Source: RGIG426 sp045643425 (GTDB lineage: Bacteria > Bacillota > Clostridia > Oscillospirales > Acutalibacteraceae). From it: a stretch of DNA of 10,167 nucleotides. The notes under the pieces are model-generated. The model ran no database searches and was not told where the DNA came from. It was given only the letters and a program-made list of their open reading frames with translations. The DNA lies in contig JAZUKW010000089.1 of assembly GCA_045643425.1 (NCBI GenBank), forward strand, positions 1 through 10,167, in the 5' to 3' direction. Positions within the stretch are counted from its first letter, which is position 1; each line of letters starts with the position of its first letter. Made by a program: the position numbers and the translations under genes. Shown piece by piece: positions 1 through 6,840 of this stretch.

Positions 1-476
1 GTGGAGCTGACCGCTTCCCCGTCGCAAAGCACCGTGTCGGCGACGACGACGCGGATTCCCTCTTTTTCGCAGAGGGATTTTAAGAGCGTTGCATCGCCCG
101 TGCCGCCGTTTCCGAAGCGAAAATTCTCGCCGCAGGAGACGAGGCGGGCGTTTAGTTGTTCTTTGAGGATCTTTTTCACGAAGTCTTCGGGAGACAGAGC
201 GCAAACGGCAGAAAAATCCGCCGAAAACAGCTCTTCCACGCCGGTTTTTTCCATCAGATCGCAGCGGTCGGCAAGCGTTTGCAGACGTGCGGCGTTTTTC
301 GGGAGCGCCTGCTTATCCGAAAAGGTGAACGCGGCGGGCGTAAGCCCCTCGACGTCCAAAATTTCGGCGAGCACGGCGCGGTGGCCGATGTGCATTCCGT
401 CGAACAGCCCCAGCGCGACCGCACGGGGCGTAGAGGGGAAACGGGTGTCGATGCTTTCGAGCGTATACAGTTGCAA
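1..476 (-). CDS. ribF: Bifunctional riboflavin kinase / FAD synthetase RibF, N-terminal part (cut by window edge)
   Basis: RibF phosphorylates riboflavin to FMN and adenylylates FMN to FAD in the cytoplasm. Seen: 158 residues of the N-terminal FAD synthetase (nucleotidyltransferase) domain; the C-terminal riboflavin kinase domain lies beyond position 1. The nucleotide-binding motif GLFDGMHIGH is at residues 23-32 and the second family motif, GENFRFGNGGTGD, at about 116-128. No ATG fits. The best start is a TTG at 474-476, giving MQLYTLESIDT, because AAAGGGG (486-492) lies 9 nt upstream and the protein then begins the usual distance before the FDG motif. The frame is open further upstream into truB, but no better start was seen there. 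The gene follows truB by 28 nt and is the last operon gene visible. The truB-ribF pair is standard in Firmicutes. Family assignment is firm; the start is inferred. Confidence 0.93.
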   Translation of the reverse strand, partial: MQLYTLESIDTRFPSTPRAVALGLFDGMHIGHRAVLAEILDVEGLTPAAFTFSDKQALPKNAARLQTLADRCDLMEKTGVEELFSADFSAVCALSPEDFVKKILKEQLNARLVSCGENFRFGNGGTGDATLLKSLCEKEGIRVVVADTVLCDGEAVSS

Positions 477-485
477 TTCCGATTT

Positions 486-492
486 CCCCTTT
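486..492 (-). promoter_or_regulatory. Ribosome binding site of ribF (decides a TTG start)
   Basis: On the minus strand AAAGGGG lies 9 nt before the TTG at 476. No other initiation codon in this frame sits at a suitable distance from a purine-rich site, so this supports TTG as the ribF start. Confidence 0.6.
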
Positions 493-504
493 CCGTTCTC
501 TCCG

Positions 505-1407
505 TCAGGCGGAGGGAAACAGCTTATACACTTTCAGTTCGCCGTCCTTCGGCGTACCGAGCCCCAAAAACGTGCCGTCCGGCGCCTTGACGCGCACGGT
601 GGCGGTCACGTCCGCTTGTAAGCGGTCGAGCGAAAGCGCGCCCCCGTTTTGAAAGCGGGTCGCCTGCGCTGCCGTCACCGTTACGGCGGGGTGGGGCAAA
701 AATATGGTTTCGGTGGGCTTGAGATGGGCGCGCAGCTCGTCCTCGCTCATCGCTTTTGCGTTTTCGAGCGAAACGCAGTCGGCAAGCGTATAGCCCGCCG
801 CCATCGTGCGGCAAAGCGAGGTCATCACAGCGCCGCAGCCGAGCGCTTGTCCCACGTCGTGGCAAAGCGTGCGCACGTAGGTGCCTTTGGACACAAAGCA
901 GTCGAGGACACCTTCGCCGGTTTGCTCGTTATAGGAGACGAGCGACAGCTCGTAGACGGTGATCGGGCGGGCTTCCCGCTCGATCTCCACGCCTTTTCGC
1001 GCCAGCTCATACAGCCGCACGCCGTCTTTTTTGAGCGCCGAGGTCATCGGCGGTACTTGCAGAATATCGCCGCGAAGCGGCGCGAGCGCGGCTTCCAAAA
1101 GCGCGGCAGAGGGGAACGCGGTCACACCCGTTTCGGTGACGTTGCCCCACACGTCCTGCGTGTCGCTGACAACGCCGAGGCGGAAGCCCGCACGATAGCG
1201 TTTGTCGCCGCAGGGAAAAATATCCATCGCTTTGGTGGCGTTGCCGCATAAAATGGGCAGCACGCCGGTCGCCATCGGGTCAAGCGTTCCCGCGTGGCCG
1301 ATTTTCTTTTGGTGTAACACGCCGCGCATGACGGCGCAGCAGAGAAACGAGGTCATTTCGGCGGGTTTTTCAAGACAAAACACGCCGTGAAGCGCATCGC
1401 CGCTCAT
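505..1407 (-). CDS. truB: tRNA pseudouridine(55) synthase TruB
   Basis: TruB isomerises U55 in the T-loop of elongator tRNAs to pseudouridine. The 300-residue product has the usual length. Near the N-terminus it carries GVFCLEKPAEMTS, then the catalytic motif GHAGTLDPMATGVL, whose Asp (residue 43 from this start) is the family nucleophile. Later it has the YRAGFRLG...DTQD segment and SKGTYVRTLCHDVG, the family's YxRTL..D.G element, and it ends in a short PUA-like domain. I chose the ATG at 1405-1407 because it overlaps the nrnA stop codon as ATGA, a classic coupling arrangement. An in-frame GTG at 1414-1416 would add three residues. Neither start has a strong Shine-Dalgarno site, so initiation probably depends on ribosomes arriving from nrnA. 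It is followed 28 nt later by ribF. Function is certain; the start is uncertain by 9 nt. Confidence 0.96.
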   Translation of the reverse strand: MSGDALHGVFCLEKPAEMTSFLCCAVMRGVLHQKKIGHAGTLDPMATGVLPILCGNATKAMDIFPCGDKRYRAGFRLGVVSDTQDVWGNVTETGVTAFPSAALLEAALAPLRGDILQVPPMTSALKKDGVRLYELARKGVEIEREARPITVYELSLVSYNEQTGEGVLDCFVSKGTYVRTLCHDVGQALGCGAVMTSLCRTMAAGYTLADCVSLENAKAMSEDELRAHLKPTETIFLPHPAVTVTAAQATRFQNGGALSLDRLQADVTATVRVKAPDGTFLGLGTPKDGELKVYKLFPSA

Positions 1408-2408
1408 ACGGGACACTCGTCGCCGTCGCCGGCTTCGATTTGCGGCACGGCGGTTTTCACCGCCTCCAGCACACGGTCCAGCACGTCTTGCAGCTCACCC
1501 GTCAGCGTGCAGCCCGCCGCCGCCGCGTGACCGCCGCCGCCGAGCAGGGTGCAGATGTCGCAGGCGTTGGCCTTCGAGCCGGTACGCATACTGATTTTAA
1601 AGCGGTTGTCGTCGATTTCACGGAGCGTGGCACCTACCCAAACTCCCTCAATCTCGCGGGGGATAGAGGCAAGGCCCTCCATATCGTTTTCGAGCGCGCC
1701 CGATTTTTCGATCATCTCCACCGTCAGCGGCATCACGGCACAGCGACCGTCCCACTCATAGTGGATGGCGGCGAGCGCCATGCGCTCCAGATCCATACGC
1801 CGGCGGGATTTGATGTCGAACATCACGCGGTTGATGTAATCCGAACGAATGCCCACGTCCAGCATATCCGCCGCCATGCGGTGGCACAGCGCGTCGGTGT
1901 TGCTGTAACGGAAGCAGCCGCTGTCGGTCGCCATGCCGGTATACAGCGCCTCCGCGATCGCGGGAGTGAGGCTGACGCCCAGCTCTTGGATGATTTCATA
2001 CACGAGCATGGCGGTGGCGGCATAGTTTTTATACAGCAGATTTTCGGCGTAGTAGGTGTTGGACGCGTGGTGGTCGATACACAGCTCGACGAGCATCGCG
2101 TACGCCTCAAGCTCGTCGCCGAGCAGCCGCGGATCCGCCACGTCCACCGCGCAGTAATGGGAGGGGGTAAAGTCATCCCACTTGGCGGCTTCGGTGATAT
2201 AGGCGTATTTGCCCGGAATGACGTCCGAGCAGACGACGCGCACCTTTTTGCCGAGCATTTGCAGCGCCTGGCCGAGCGCGTAAGCGCTGCCGAGCGTGTC
2301 ACCGTCGGGATATTGGTGAGTCAAAATCAGCCAGTTGTCTGCGGATTTAAGAATCTCGCAGGCGGCGGCTAAATCCACGTCTTTACACGCGGGGTTGATT
2401 TTCGTCAC
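1404..2408 (-). CDS. nrnA: DHH/DHHA1 phosphoesterase, NrnA-type nanoRNase and pAp phosphatase
   Basis: NrnA-family enzymes degrade 2-5-nt RNA oligomers and dephosphorylate 3'-phosphoadenosine 5'-phosphate using Mn2+. The 334-residue protein shows the DHH metal ligands in order: LTHQYPDGDTLGS (His31, Asp35, Asp37), AVDVADP (Asp89), CIDHHASN (Asp112-His113-His114) and TGMATDSGCF (Asp162). The C-terminal DHHA1 substrate domain has the glycine-rich GGGGHAAAAG at 290-299. All expected catalytic residues are present. The start is a GTG (2406-2408) that overlaps the rbfA stop as GTGA. A full AAGGAGG (2416-2422) lies 7 nt upstream, inside rbfA. The position between rbfA and truB is typical of Clostridia. 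Exact substrate preference (nanoRNA, pAp or cyclic dinucleotide breakdown products) cannot be told from sequence, since related GdpP-like and RecJ-like enzymes share these motifs; the short two-domain layout favours NrnA. Confidence 0.93.
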   Translation of the reverse strand: MTKINPACKDVDLAAACEILKSADNWLILTHQYPDGDTLGSAYALGQALQMLGKKVRVVCSDVIPGKYAYITEAAKWDDFTPSHYCAVDVADPRLLGDELEAYAMLVELCIDHHASNTYYAENLLYKNYAATAMLVYEIIQELGVSLTPAIAEALYTGMATDSGCFRYSNTDALCHRMAADMLDVGIRSDYINRVMFDIKSRRRMDLERMALAAIHYEWDGRCAVMPLTVEMIEKSGALENDMEGLASIPREIEGVWVGATLREIDDNRFKISMRTGSKANACDICTLLGGGGHAAAAGCTLTGELQDVLDRVLEAVKTAVPQIEAGDGDECPV

Positions 2409-2761
2409 GTTGCATCCTCCTTTTTAAGAGATTGCAGAGTTTCGTTGATGTGGGCGCTGTAGGCGATGGAATCGTCCGGAACGAAGCGCAGCTCCGGCAC
2501 GTGCCGCAGCTTGAGCGCCGCGCCGAGCGAGGTGCGCATATAGCCGGCGGCTGATTTGAGTCCCTCCACCGCCTGCTTGGCATCCTCCAGGCCGGACAGC
2601 GCGCTGACGTACACCGTGGCGTAGGACAAGTCGTTCGACACGTCCACCCGCACAATGCTCAGCATACAGTCTTTGACGCGGGGATCCTTGACCGTCCGCA
2701 AAATGGCGGTCAGCTCCCGCGAAATATCTTCACTTTGTCGATGAACCCGATAACCGGCCAT
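2405..2761 (-). CDS. rbfA: 30S ribosome-binding factor RbfA
   Basis: RbfA is a small KH-fold protein that binds the 30S subunit near the 5' end of 16S rRNA and helps late maturation and cold adaptation. The 118-residue product matches the family length. It has the N-terminal helix RVHRQSEDISREL (about residues 5-17), then DPRV, and the strand SNDLSYATVYVS, which corresponds to the family's SxDLxxAxVYVS pattern. The middle helix ends in LRHVPELRFVPDDS, matching the conserved LR..PEL.F..D segment. The ATG at 2759-2761 has an AAGGAGGG site about 7 nt upstream. An in-frame extension reaching into infB is open, but it codes for unrelated arginine-rich sequence and is not used. The gene follows infB by 41 nt and overlaps nrnA by 4 nt. 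The B. subtilis gene ylxP, which lies between infB and rbfA there, is absent here. Confidence 0.95.
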   Translation of the reverse strand: MAGYRVHRQSEDISRELTAILRTVKDPRVKDCMLSIVRVDVSNDLSYATVYVSALSGLEDAKQAVEGLKSAAGYMRTSLGAALKLRHVPELRFVPDDSIAYSAHINETLQSLKKEDAT

Positions 2762-2802
2762 CGTAATCCCTCCTTTTTGGGAACAGAGAACACGGCGAGG
2801 TC

Positions 2803-5106
2803 TTAGTCGCGGTATTCTTCGATGATATAGGACTCGTAGACGTCGCCCTCTTTTACGTCGGAGAATTTCTCCAGGCTGACGCCGCATTCGTAGCCCTGCG
2901 CCACTTCCTTTTGGTCGTCCTTAAAGCGTTTGAGAGAAGACATCTTGTCGTCGGCGATGATGATACCGTCGCGCACGACGCGGATAAGGTCGTTGCGGCA
3001 GATCTTGCCGTCGGTGACGTAGCAACCGGCGACCGCACCGACACCGGAGATACGGTACACCTGACGCACCTCCACACGGCCGTGAAGTACCTCGCGGGTC
3101 TTCGGCGCGAGCATACCCTTCATAGCGGTGGTGATTTCGTCGATGCAATCGTAAATGACACGGTACATCCGCATATCCACCTCGGCGATCTTGGCGGCTT
3201 CGGCGGCGAGCGGTTCGGGACGGACGTTAAAGCCGACGATGATGGCGTTGGACGCATCGGCGAGCGACACGTCGCTTTCGTTCACCGCGCCGACGGCACC
3301 GTGGATCACGCGGACGCGCACGTCGTCCTGGCCGATCTTCTCGAGGGACTGCGTGACCGCCTCCACCGAGCCTTGCACGTCGGCCTTGACGATGATCTTC
3401 AGCTCTTTCATCTCGCCCTCTTTCATTTGATCGAACAGGTTTTCGAGGGTGACCTTCTTATAGCGGCTGAACTCCGCTTCTTTCGCTTCCTGCTTGCGCT
3501 GCTCCACCAGCTGACGCGCCAAATGCTCGTCGGTAACGGCGTTGACGATGTCGCCGGAGGCCGGCACGCTGTCAAGACCCATGATCTCCACCGGAATGGA
3601 GGGACCGGCAGACGTCAGCTTTTTGCCGTTTTCGTCCACCATGGCGCGGACACGACCTACCGCGGAGCCGGCGACCACGATGTCGCCGGAGTGGAGCGTA
3701 CCGTTTTGTACGAGGATGGTCGCGATCGGGCCGCGGCCCTTATCAAGACGCGCTTCCACGACCGTGCCCTTGGCGGCGCGATCGGGGTTGGCTTTCAGCT
3801 CGGCCATTTCGGCAACGAGCAGCACGGACTCGAGCAGGGTGTCGATGCCCTTGCCGGTGTGCGCGGACACGGGGACGCAGATGACGTCGCCGCCCCACTC
3901 CTCGGGAACGAGCTCATACTCGGTGAGCTGCTGCATAACGAGATCGGGGTTGGCAGCCGGTTTATCCATCTTGTTGATGGCAACGATGATCGGGATGTTG
4001 GCGGCTTTGGCGTGGTTGATCGCCTCCACCGTCTGCGGCATGATGCCGTCGTCCGCCGCGACCACCAAAATGGCGATGTCGGTGATCTGAGCGCCGCGGG
4101 CGCGCATCGAGGTAAACGCCGCGTGACCCGGCGTGTCGAGGAAGGTGATGGTCTGACCTTTGCAGACGGCGCGATACGCACCGATGTGCTGGGTGATGCC
4201 GCCCGCCTCGCCGGAGGTGACGTTACTCTTACGGATATAGTCGAGGATCGAGGTCTTACCGTGGTCAACGTGACCCATAACGACCCCGACCGGGTCGCGG
4301 GGGAACAGGTTACCCTCTTCGTCGTCGCTGTTGTCGATGATACGCTCCTCGATGGTCACGACCACTTCTTTTTCCACTCTGACGTGGAATTCCTCCGCCA
4401 CCAAATAGGCGGTGTCGAAGTCGATCTCTTCGTTGGCGCTCGCCATCACGCCCAGCTTCATCAGCTTTTTGATGACCTCGGCGGCGGTCGCGTTCATACG
4501 ATTCGCAAGCTCCGCCACCGTGATGGTGTCGCCCACCTGGATGACGAGATTCTTTTTCTTACGCTCCAGCTCGATACGTTTCATCCGCTCGGCTTCGGTC
4601 TCGCGACGCGCCTTTTGCGGCTTTTTGTACTGCTGGGATTTCTGGCTGATTTTCTGCTTTTTCACAGAATCGCCGCCGCGGAAGTGGGACGAGGTTTGCG
4701 CCATACGGTCGAATTTCTCGTCGTACTTGCCAATGTCCACCTGCGCCGAGCGGGTATCGACCGTGCGGCGCTCTTTTTGCACCTTCGGCACGACGGGAGC
4801 GGCCGGTTTGTCGGCTTTCTTTTGGTTGGCGGCGGGGATACCGCTCGCCGCGGCGGGAGCCGCTTCGTTCTCCGCACCCTCTTTTTGCGGATTCGGCTCG
4901 TTGGCGGTCGCAAAATACGCCGACAGATCCGCCGTATTGTTCTTTTCGGTCAGCAGGTTGAAGAGAAGATCCAATTCTTCCTCCTCCAGCGTGCTGGCGG
5001 ATTTTTTCGGGGTATCGCAATACGGGGAGAGCAGGTCGGCAATCACCTTGGTGGCAACGTCGAAATCTTTCGCCACGTCGCTGACGTGGATTTTTTGTAT
5101 AGTCAT
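2803..5106 (-). CDS. infB: Translation initiation factor IF-2
   Basis: IF-2 is the GTPase that brings fMet-tRNA to the 30S subunit and promotes subunit joining. The 767-residue protein has an IF2_N domain at residues 1-50, a charged alanine/lysine linker at about 70-185, and a second IF2_N-like module at about 188-245. The G domain follows, with P-loop GHVDHGKT (278-285), DTPGH (324-328, with the catalytic His), NKMD (378-381) and SAH (414-416). The beta-barrel domain II is at about 440-540, domain III contains ADVQGSVEAV (575-584), and the C-terminal fMet-tRNA-binding domain contains YRISGVGAVAGCYV. The ATG at 5104-5106 overlaps the ylxQ stop as ATGA and has AAGGAGG 7 nt upstream. A longer upstream reading is open only because it shadows ylxQ. 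The linker is of Gram-positive, not enterobacterial, length. Confidence 0.98.
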   Translation of the reverse strand: MTIQKIHVSDVAKDFDVATKVIADLLSPYCDTPKKSASTLEEEELDLLFNLLTEKNNTADLSAYFATANEPNPQKEGAENEAAPAAASGIPAANQKKADKPAAPVVPKVQKERRTVDTRSAQVDIGKYDEKFDRMAQTSSHFRGGDSVKKQKISQKSQQYKKPQKARRETEAERMKRIELERKKKNLVIQVGDTITVAELANRMNATAAEVIKKLMKLGVMASANEEIDFDTAYLVAEEFHVRVEKEVVVTIEERIIDNSDDEEGNLFPRDPVGVVMGHVDHGKTSILDYIRKSNVTSGEAGGITQHIGAYRAVCKGQTITFLDTPGHAAFTSMRARGAQITDIAILVVAADDGIMPQTVEAINHAKAANIPIIVAINKMDKPAANPDLVMQQLTEYELVPEEWGGDVICVPVSAHTGKGIDTLLESVLLVAEMAELKANPDRAAKGTVVEARLDKGRGPIATILVQNGTLHSGDIVVAGSAVGRVRAMVDENGKKLTSAGPSIPVEIMGLDSVPASGDIVNAVTDEHLARQLVEQRKQEAKEAEFSRYKKVTLENLFDQMKEGEMKELKIIVKADVQGSVEAVTQSLEKIGQDDVRVRVIHGAVGAVNESDVSLADASNAIIVGFNVRPEPLAAEAAKIAEVDMRMYRVIYDCIDEITTAMKGMLAPKTREVLHGRVEVRQVYRISGVGAVAGCYVTDGKICRNDLIRVVRDGIIIADDKMSSLKRFKDDQKEVAQGYECGVSLEKFSDVKEGDVYESYIIEEYRD

Positions 5107-5432
5107 AGTTTTTCCTCCTTTGTCGTGGGACAGACTGCACGGATGGCGTTCGCAAAGCCCTCGTCGCTGACGGCGACAAGCCCGACCGGACCGCGCGCAC
5201 CGAGGGCGGCACCCAGCGCTTCTTTCGTCAGCGCGAGATGCGTCGGCTGTGTCGGGTGGTCTTTGGTTTGGAACGCCCATTCTTTCAAAGTTTTTTCAGA
5301 GATGTCGCAGGCGACGAAGACCGCGACGGTCTTCCGTCTGCGCACGGCGGCAAGGGCGGCGTCGAAGCCTGCCGTCACCGCACCGGCTCGTTTGGCAAGG
5401 CCGAGAAGCCCCGCCGCTTTTTGGGTATCCGT
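5103..5432 (-). CDS. ylxQ: L7Ae-family RNA-binding protein YlxQ, with apparent ACG start
   Basis: YlxQ-type proteins belong to the L7Ae/L30e family of kink-turn RNA binders; their role is poorly defined. Seen: a 109-residue frame with the N-terminal helix KAAGLLGLAKRAGAV, then helix and strand RRRKTVAVFVACDIS, a central segment, and LGARGPVGLVAVSDEGFANAI at the C-terminus, all in the family's order. The start is the problem. The first ordinary start codon in frame is a GTG at 5376-5378, which would delete the conserved first helix. Upstream of that the frame has no ATG, GTG or TTG before a TAG at 5448-5450. An ACG (5430-5432), one base after the ylxR stop, follows an AGGAGGG site by 9 nt and is my preferred start. 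A +1 frameshift from ylxR or a base error are alternatives. The stop overlaps the infB start by 4 nt. Confidence 0.82.
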   Translation of the reverse strand, partial: TDTQKAAGLLGLAKRAGAVTAGFDAALAAVRRRKTVAVFVACDISEKTLKEWAFQTKDHPTQPTHLALTKEALGAALGARGPVGLVAVSDEGFANAIRAVCPTTKEEKL

Positions 5433-5433
5433 T

Positions 5434-5691
5434 TTACAGTCCCTCCTCTAACCGGTCGTAAACCTCGTCGGGAACGTCGCAGTTTAAGGTGCGTTCCAGA
5501 CGATTGGCTTTACGCGCTTTGGCGAGGCAGGCCTTATTGTGACAGATGTAGGCGCCGCGCCCGGCTTTTTTTCCGGTTTCGTCCAAACTGATTTCGCCTT
5601 CGGAAGAGCGTACCACGCGGATCAGCTCTTTTTTCGGCTTTTGTTCGTTACAGCCGATGCACTTACGCAACGGCACGCGTTTTTCCGCCAT
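5434..5691 (-). CDS. rnpM: YlxR / RnpM, DUF448 RNA-binding protein
   Basis: The YlxR family (DUF448) is a small RNA-binding protein. The B. subtilis member has been reported to modulate RNase P and was renamed RnpM. The 85-residue product has the family hallmarks: basic N-terminus RVPLRKCIGC (residues 5-14), KELIRVVR (21-28), and the signature GRGAYIC (44-50) followed by a basic helix containing CLAKARKANRLERTL. The cysteines fall as C11-x2-C14 and C50-x4-C55, a spacing that could form a metal site; this is inference, as not all family members keep these cysteines. The ATG at 5689-5691 has AAAGGAG about 8 nt upstream. It lies 18 nt after nusA and 1 nt before the apparent ylxQ start. YlxR is sometimes called a nucleic-acid-binding protein implicated in transcription termination because of its nusA linkage. 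Confidence 0.93.
   Translation of the reverse strand: MAEKRVPLRKCIGCNEQKPKKELIRVVRSSEGEISLDETGKKAGRGAYICHNKACLAKARKANRLERTLNCDVPDEVYDRLEEGL
5441..5447 (-). promoter_or_regulatory. Strong ribosome binding site inside the 3' end of ylxR, facing an ACG codon
   Basis: AGGAGGG on the minus strand is a near-perfect Shine-Dalgarno. It lies in the last codons of ylxR, 9 nt before the ACG taken as the ylxQ start. No ATG, GTG or TTG in the ylxQ frame lies at a usable distance. It is also 1-2 nt before the last sense codon (CTG) of ylxR, which resembles the layout of the prfB frameshift stimulator. Confidence 0.7.
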
Positions 5692-5709
5692 GGGACGTTC
5701 TCCTTTCGC

Positions 5710-6810
5710 TTATTCTTCGGAAGCCGCTTCCGTCGCCGGCTCTTCTTCGCCGAAGAAGCCGCTTTCGGGGCGAATGTCGATCTTCCAGCCGGTCAGCTTC
5801 GCGGCAAGGCGCGCGTTTTGACCTTTGTTGCCGATCGCGAGCGACAGCTGCGCATCCGGCACGGTCACGCGGCAGGATTTACCGCCCTCGGCGTCCGGCG
5901 TAACGGACACGACCTTGGCGGGGGACAGCGCCGCGGCGATAAAGGTCGCCGGATCTTCGCTGTATTCCACGATGTCGATTTTTTCGCCGCCCAGCTCATC
6001 CGCGATGTTGTCCACGCGGGAGTGGCGCGGGCCGATGCAGGCGCCGACGGCGTCCACGTTTTCGTCGTTGGAGGAGACGGCCATTTTCGTGCGGCTGCCC
6101 GCCTCGCGGGAGATAGCTTTGATCTCCACCACGCCGTTATAGATCTCCGGAACCTCTTTTTCAAACAGGCGTTTGACAAGGCCGGGATGGGTGCGGGAAA
6201 TGAGCACGCGCGGACCGCGATCGCCTTCGCGCACGTCGGCGACGTAGATCTTCACGAACGCACCCTCGCGGATGATCTCGCCCGGCACCTGTTCGCCTTT
6301 GATCAGGACGGCTTCGGAGCGGCCGATCTCCACGGTGGCGTTGCCGGTCTGCGGATCCACGCGGGACACGCGCGCGGTAACGAGATCCTGGGAGTGACTC
6401 TGGAACTCTTGGATCTGCTGGCCGCGCTCCGCCTCGCGGATGCCTTGACGGATGACGTGTTTAGCGGTGATCGCCGCGATACGACCGAACTGCTTCGTTT
6501 GCAGCGGGATACGCGCGACGGCGCCCTCTTTGATTTTCTTGTTATAGGCTTTGGCATCCTCCAGCGTGATCTGGGTGCCGGGGTTTTCCACTTCCTCCAC
6601 CACGTCCTTGAGCAGCGTGACGGTGAATTGGTTGGTTTCGGGATCCATGACGACCTCCACGTTGTCCTCGGCGCCGAAATCGTGTTTCACCGCGATGACA
6701 ATGGCGGCACGGATCTTTTCCAGCAGATAGTCCGCCGGGATCCCTTTTTCTTTTTCAAGGAGCGTCAGCGCCTCGAAAAATTCTTCGTTGAACTCGTCTT
6801 TCTTTTTCAT
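5710..6810 (-). CDS. nusA: Transcription termination/antitermination factor NusA
   Basis: NusA binds RNA polymerase near the RNA exit channel and affects pausing, termination and antitermination. The 366-residue protein has the RNA-polymerase-binding N-terminal domain (about 1-125, including FGRIAAITAKHVIRQGIREAE at 108-128), an S1 domain at about 135-205, and two KH domains. KH1 contains GACIGPRHSRV (256-266) followed by GGEKIDIVEYSEDP. KH2 contains DAQLSLAIGNKGQNARLAAKLTGWKIDI (319-346). It ends in a short acidic tail and lacks the C-terminal acidic repeats of enterobacterial NusA, as expected for Firmicutes. KH1 has His263 where the usual GxxG loop has its final glycine; KH2 keeps an intact GNKG loop. 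The ATG at 6808-6810 follows a GAGGAGG site at good spacing. It begins 30 nt after rimP. Autoregulation through the operon leader is known in E. coli but not shown here. Confidence 0.97.
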   Translation of the reverse strand: MKKKDEFNEEFFEALTLLEKEKGIPADYLLEKIRAAIVIAVKHDFGAEDNVEVVMDPETNQFTVTLLKDVVEEVENPGTQITLEDAKAYNKKIKEGAVARIPLQTKQFGRIAAITAKHVIRQGIREAERGQQIQEFQSHSQDLVTARVSRVDPQTGNATVEIGRSEAVLIKGEQVPGEIIREGAFVKIYVADVREGDRGPRVLISRTHPGLVKRLFEKEVPEIYNGVVEIKAISREAGSRTKMAVSSNDENVDAVGACIGPRHSRVDNIADELGGEKIDIVEYSEDPATFIAAALSPAKVVSVTPDAEGGKSCRVTVPDAQLSLAIGNKGQNARLAAKLTGWKIDIRPESGFFGEEEPATEAASEE

Positions 6811-6840
6811 CAGTATTCCTCCTCGCTCACAGAGCGTTCA

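Noticed and set aside
1..621. A plus-strand open frame starting at the first base of the window
   Set aside because: It is antisense to ribF and the 3' end of truB, is Ser/Pro/Arg-rich, and has no support.
1440..2372. A 310-codon plus-strand frame opposite nrnA
   Set aside because: Antisense shadow of a gene with all DHH motifs intact.
2803..5280. A longer infB reading with 58 extra N-terminal residues
   Set aside because: The extra stretch lies inside ylxQ in another frame and has no family similarity. The ATG at 5106 has a perfect Shine-Dalgarno and starts the conserved IF2_N domain.
2911..5451. An 846-codon open frame on the plus strand opposite infB and ylxQ
   Set aside because: It is antisense to a clearly conserved IF-2 gene. 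GC-rich third positions of the real gene suppress stop codons in the opposite frame. The translation is rich in His, Asp, Val and Gly with no recognisable fold, and no Shine-Dalgarno or promoter supports it.
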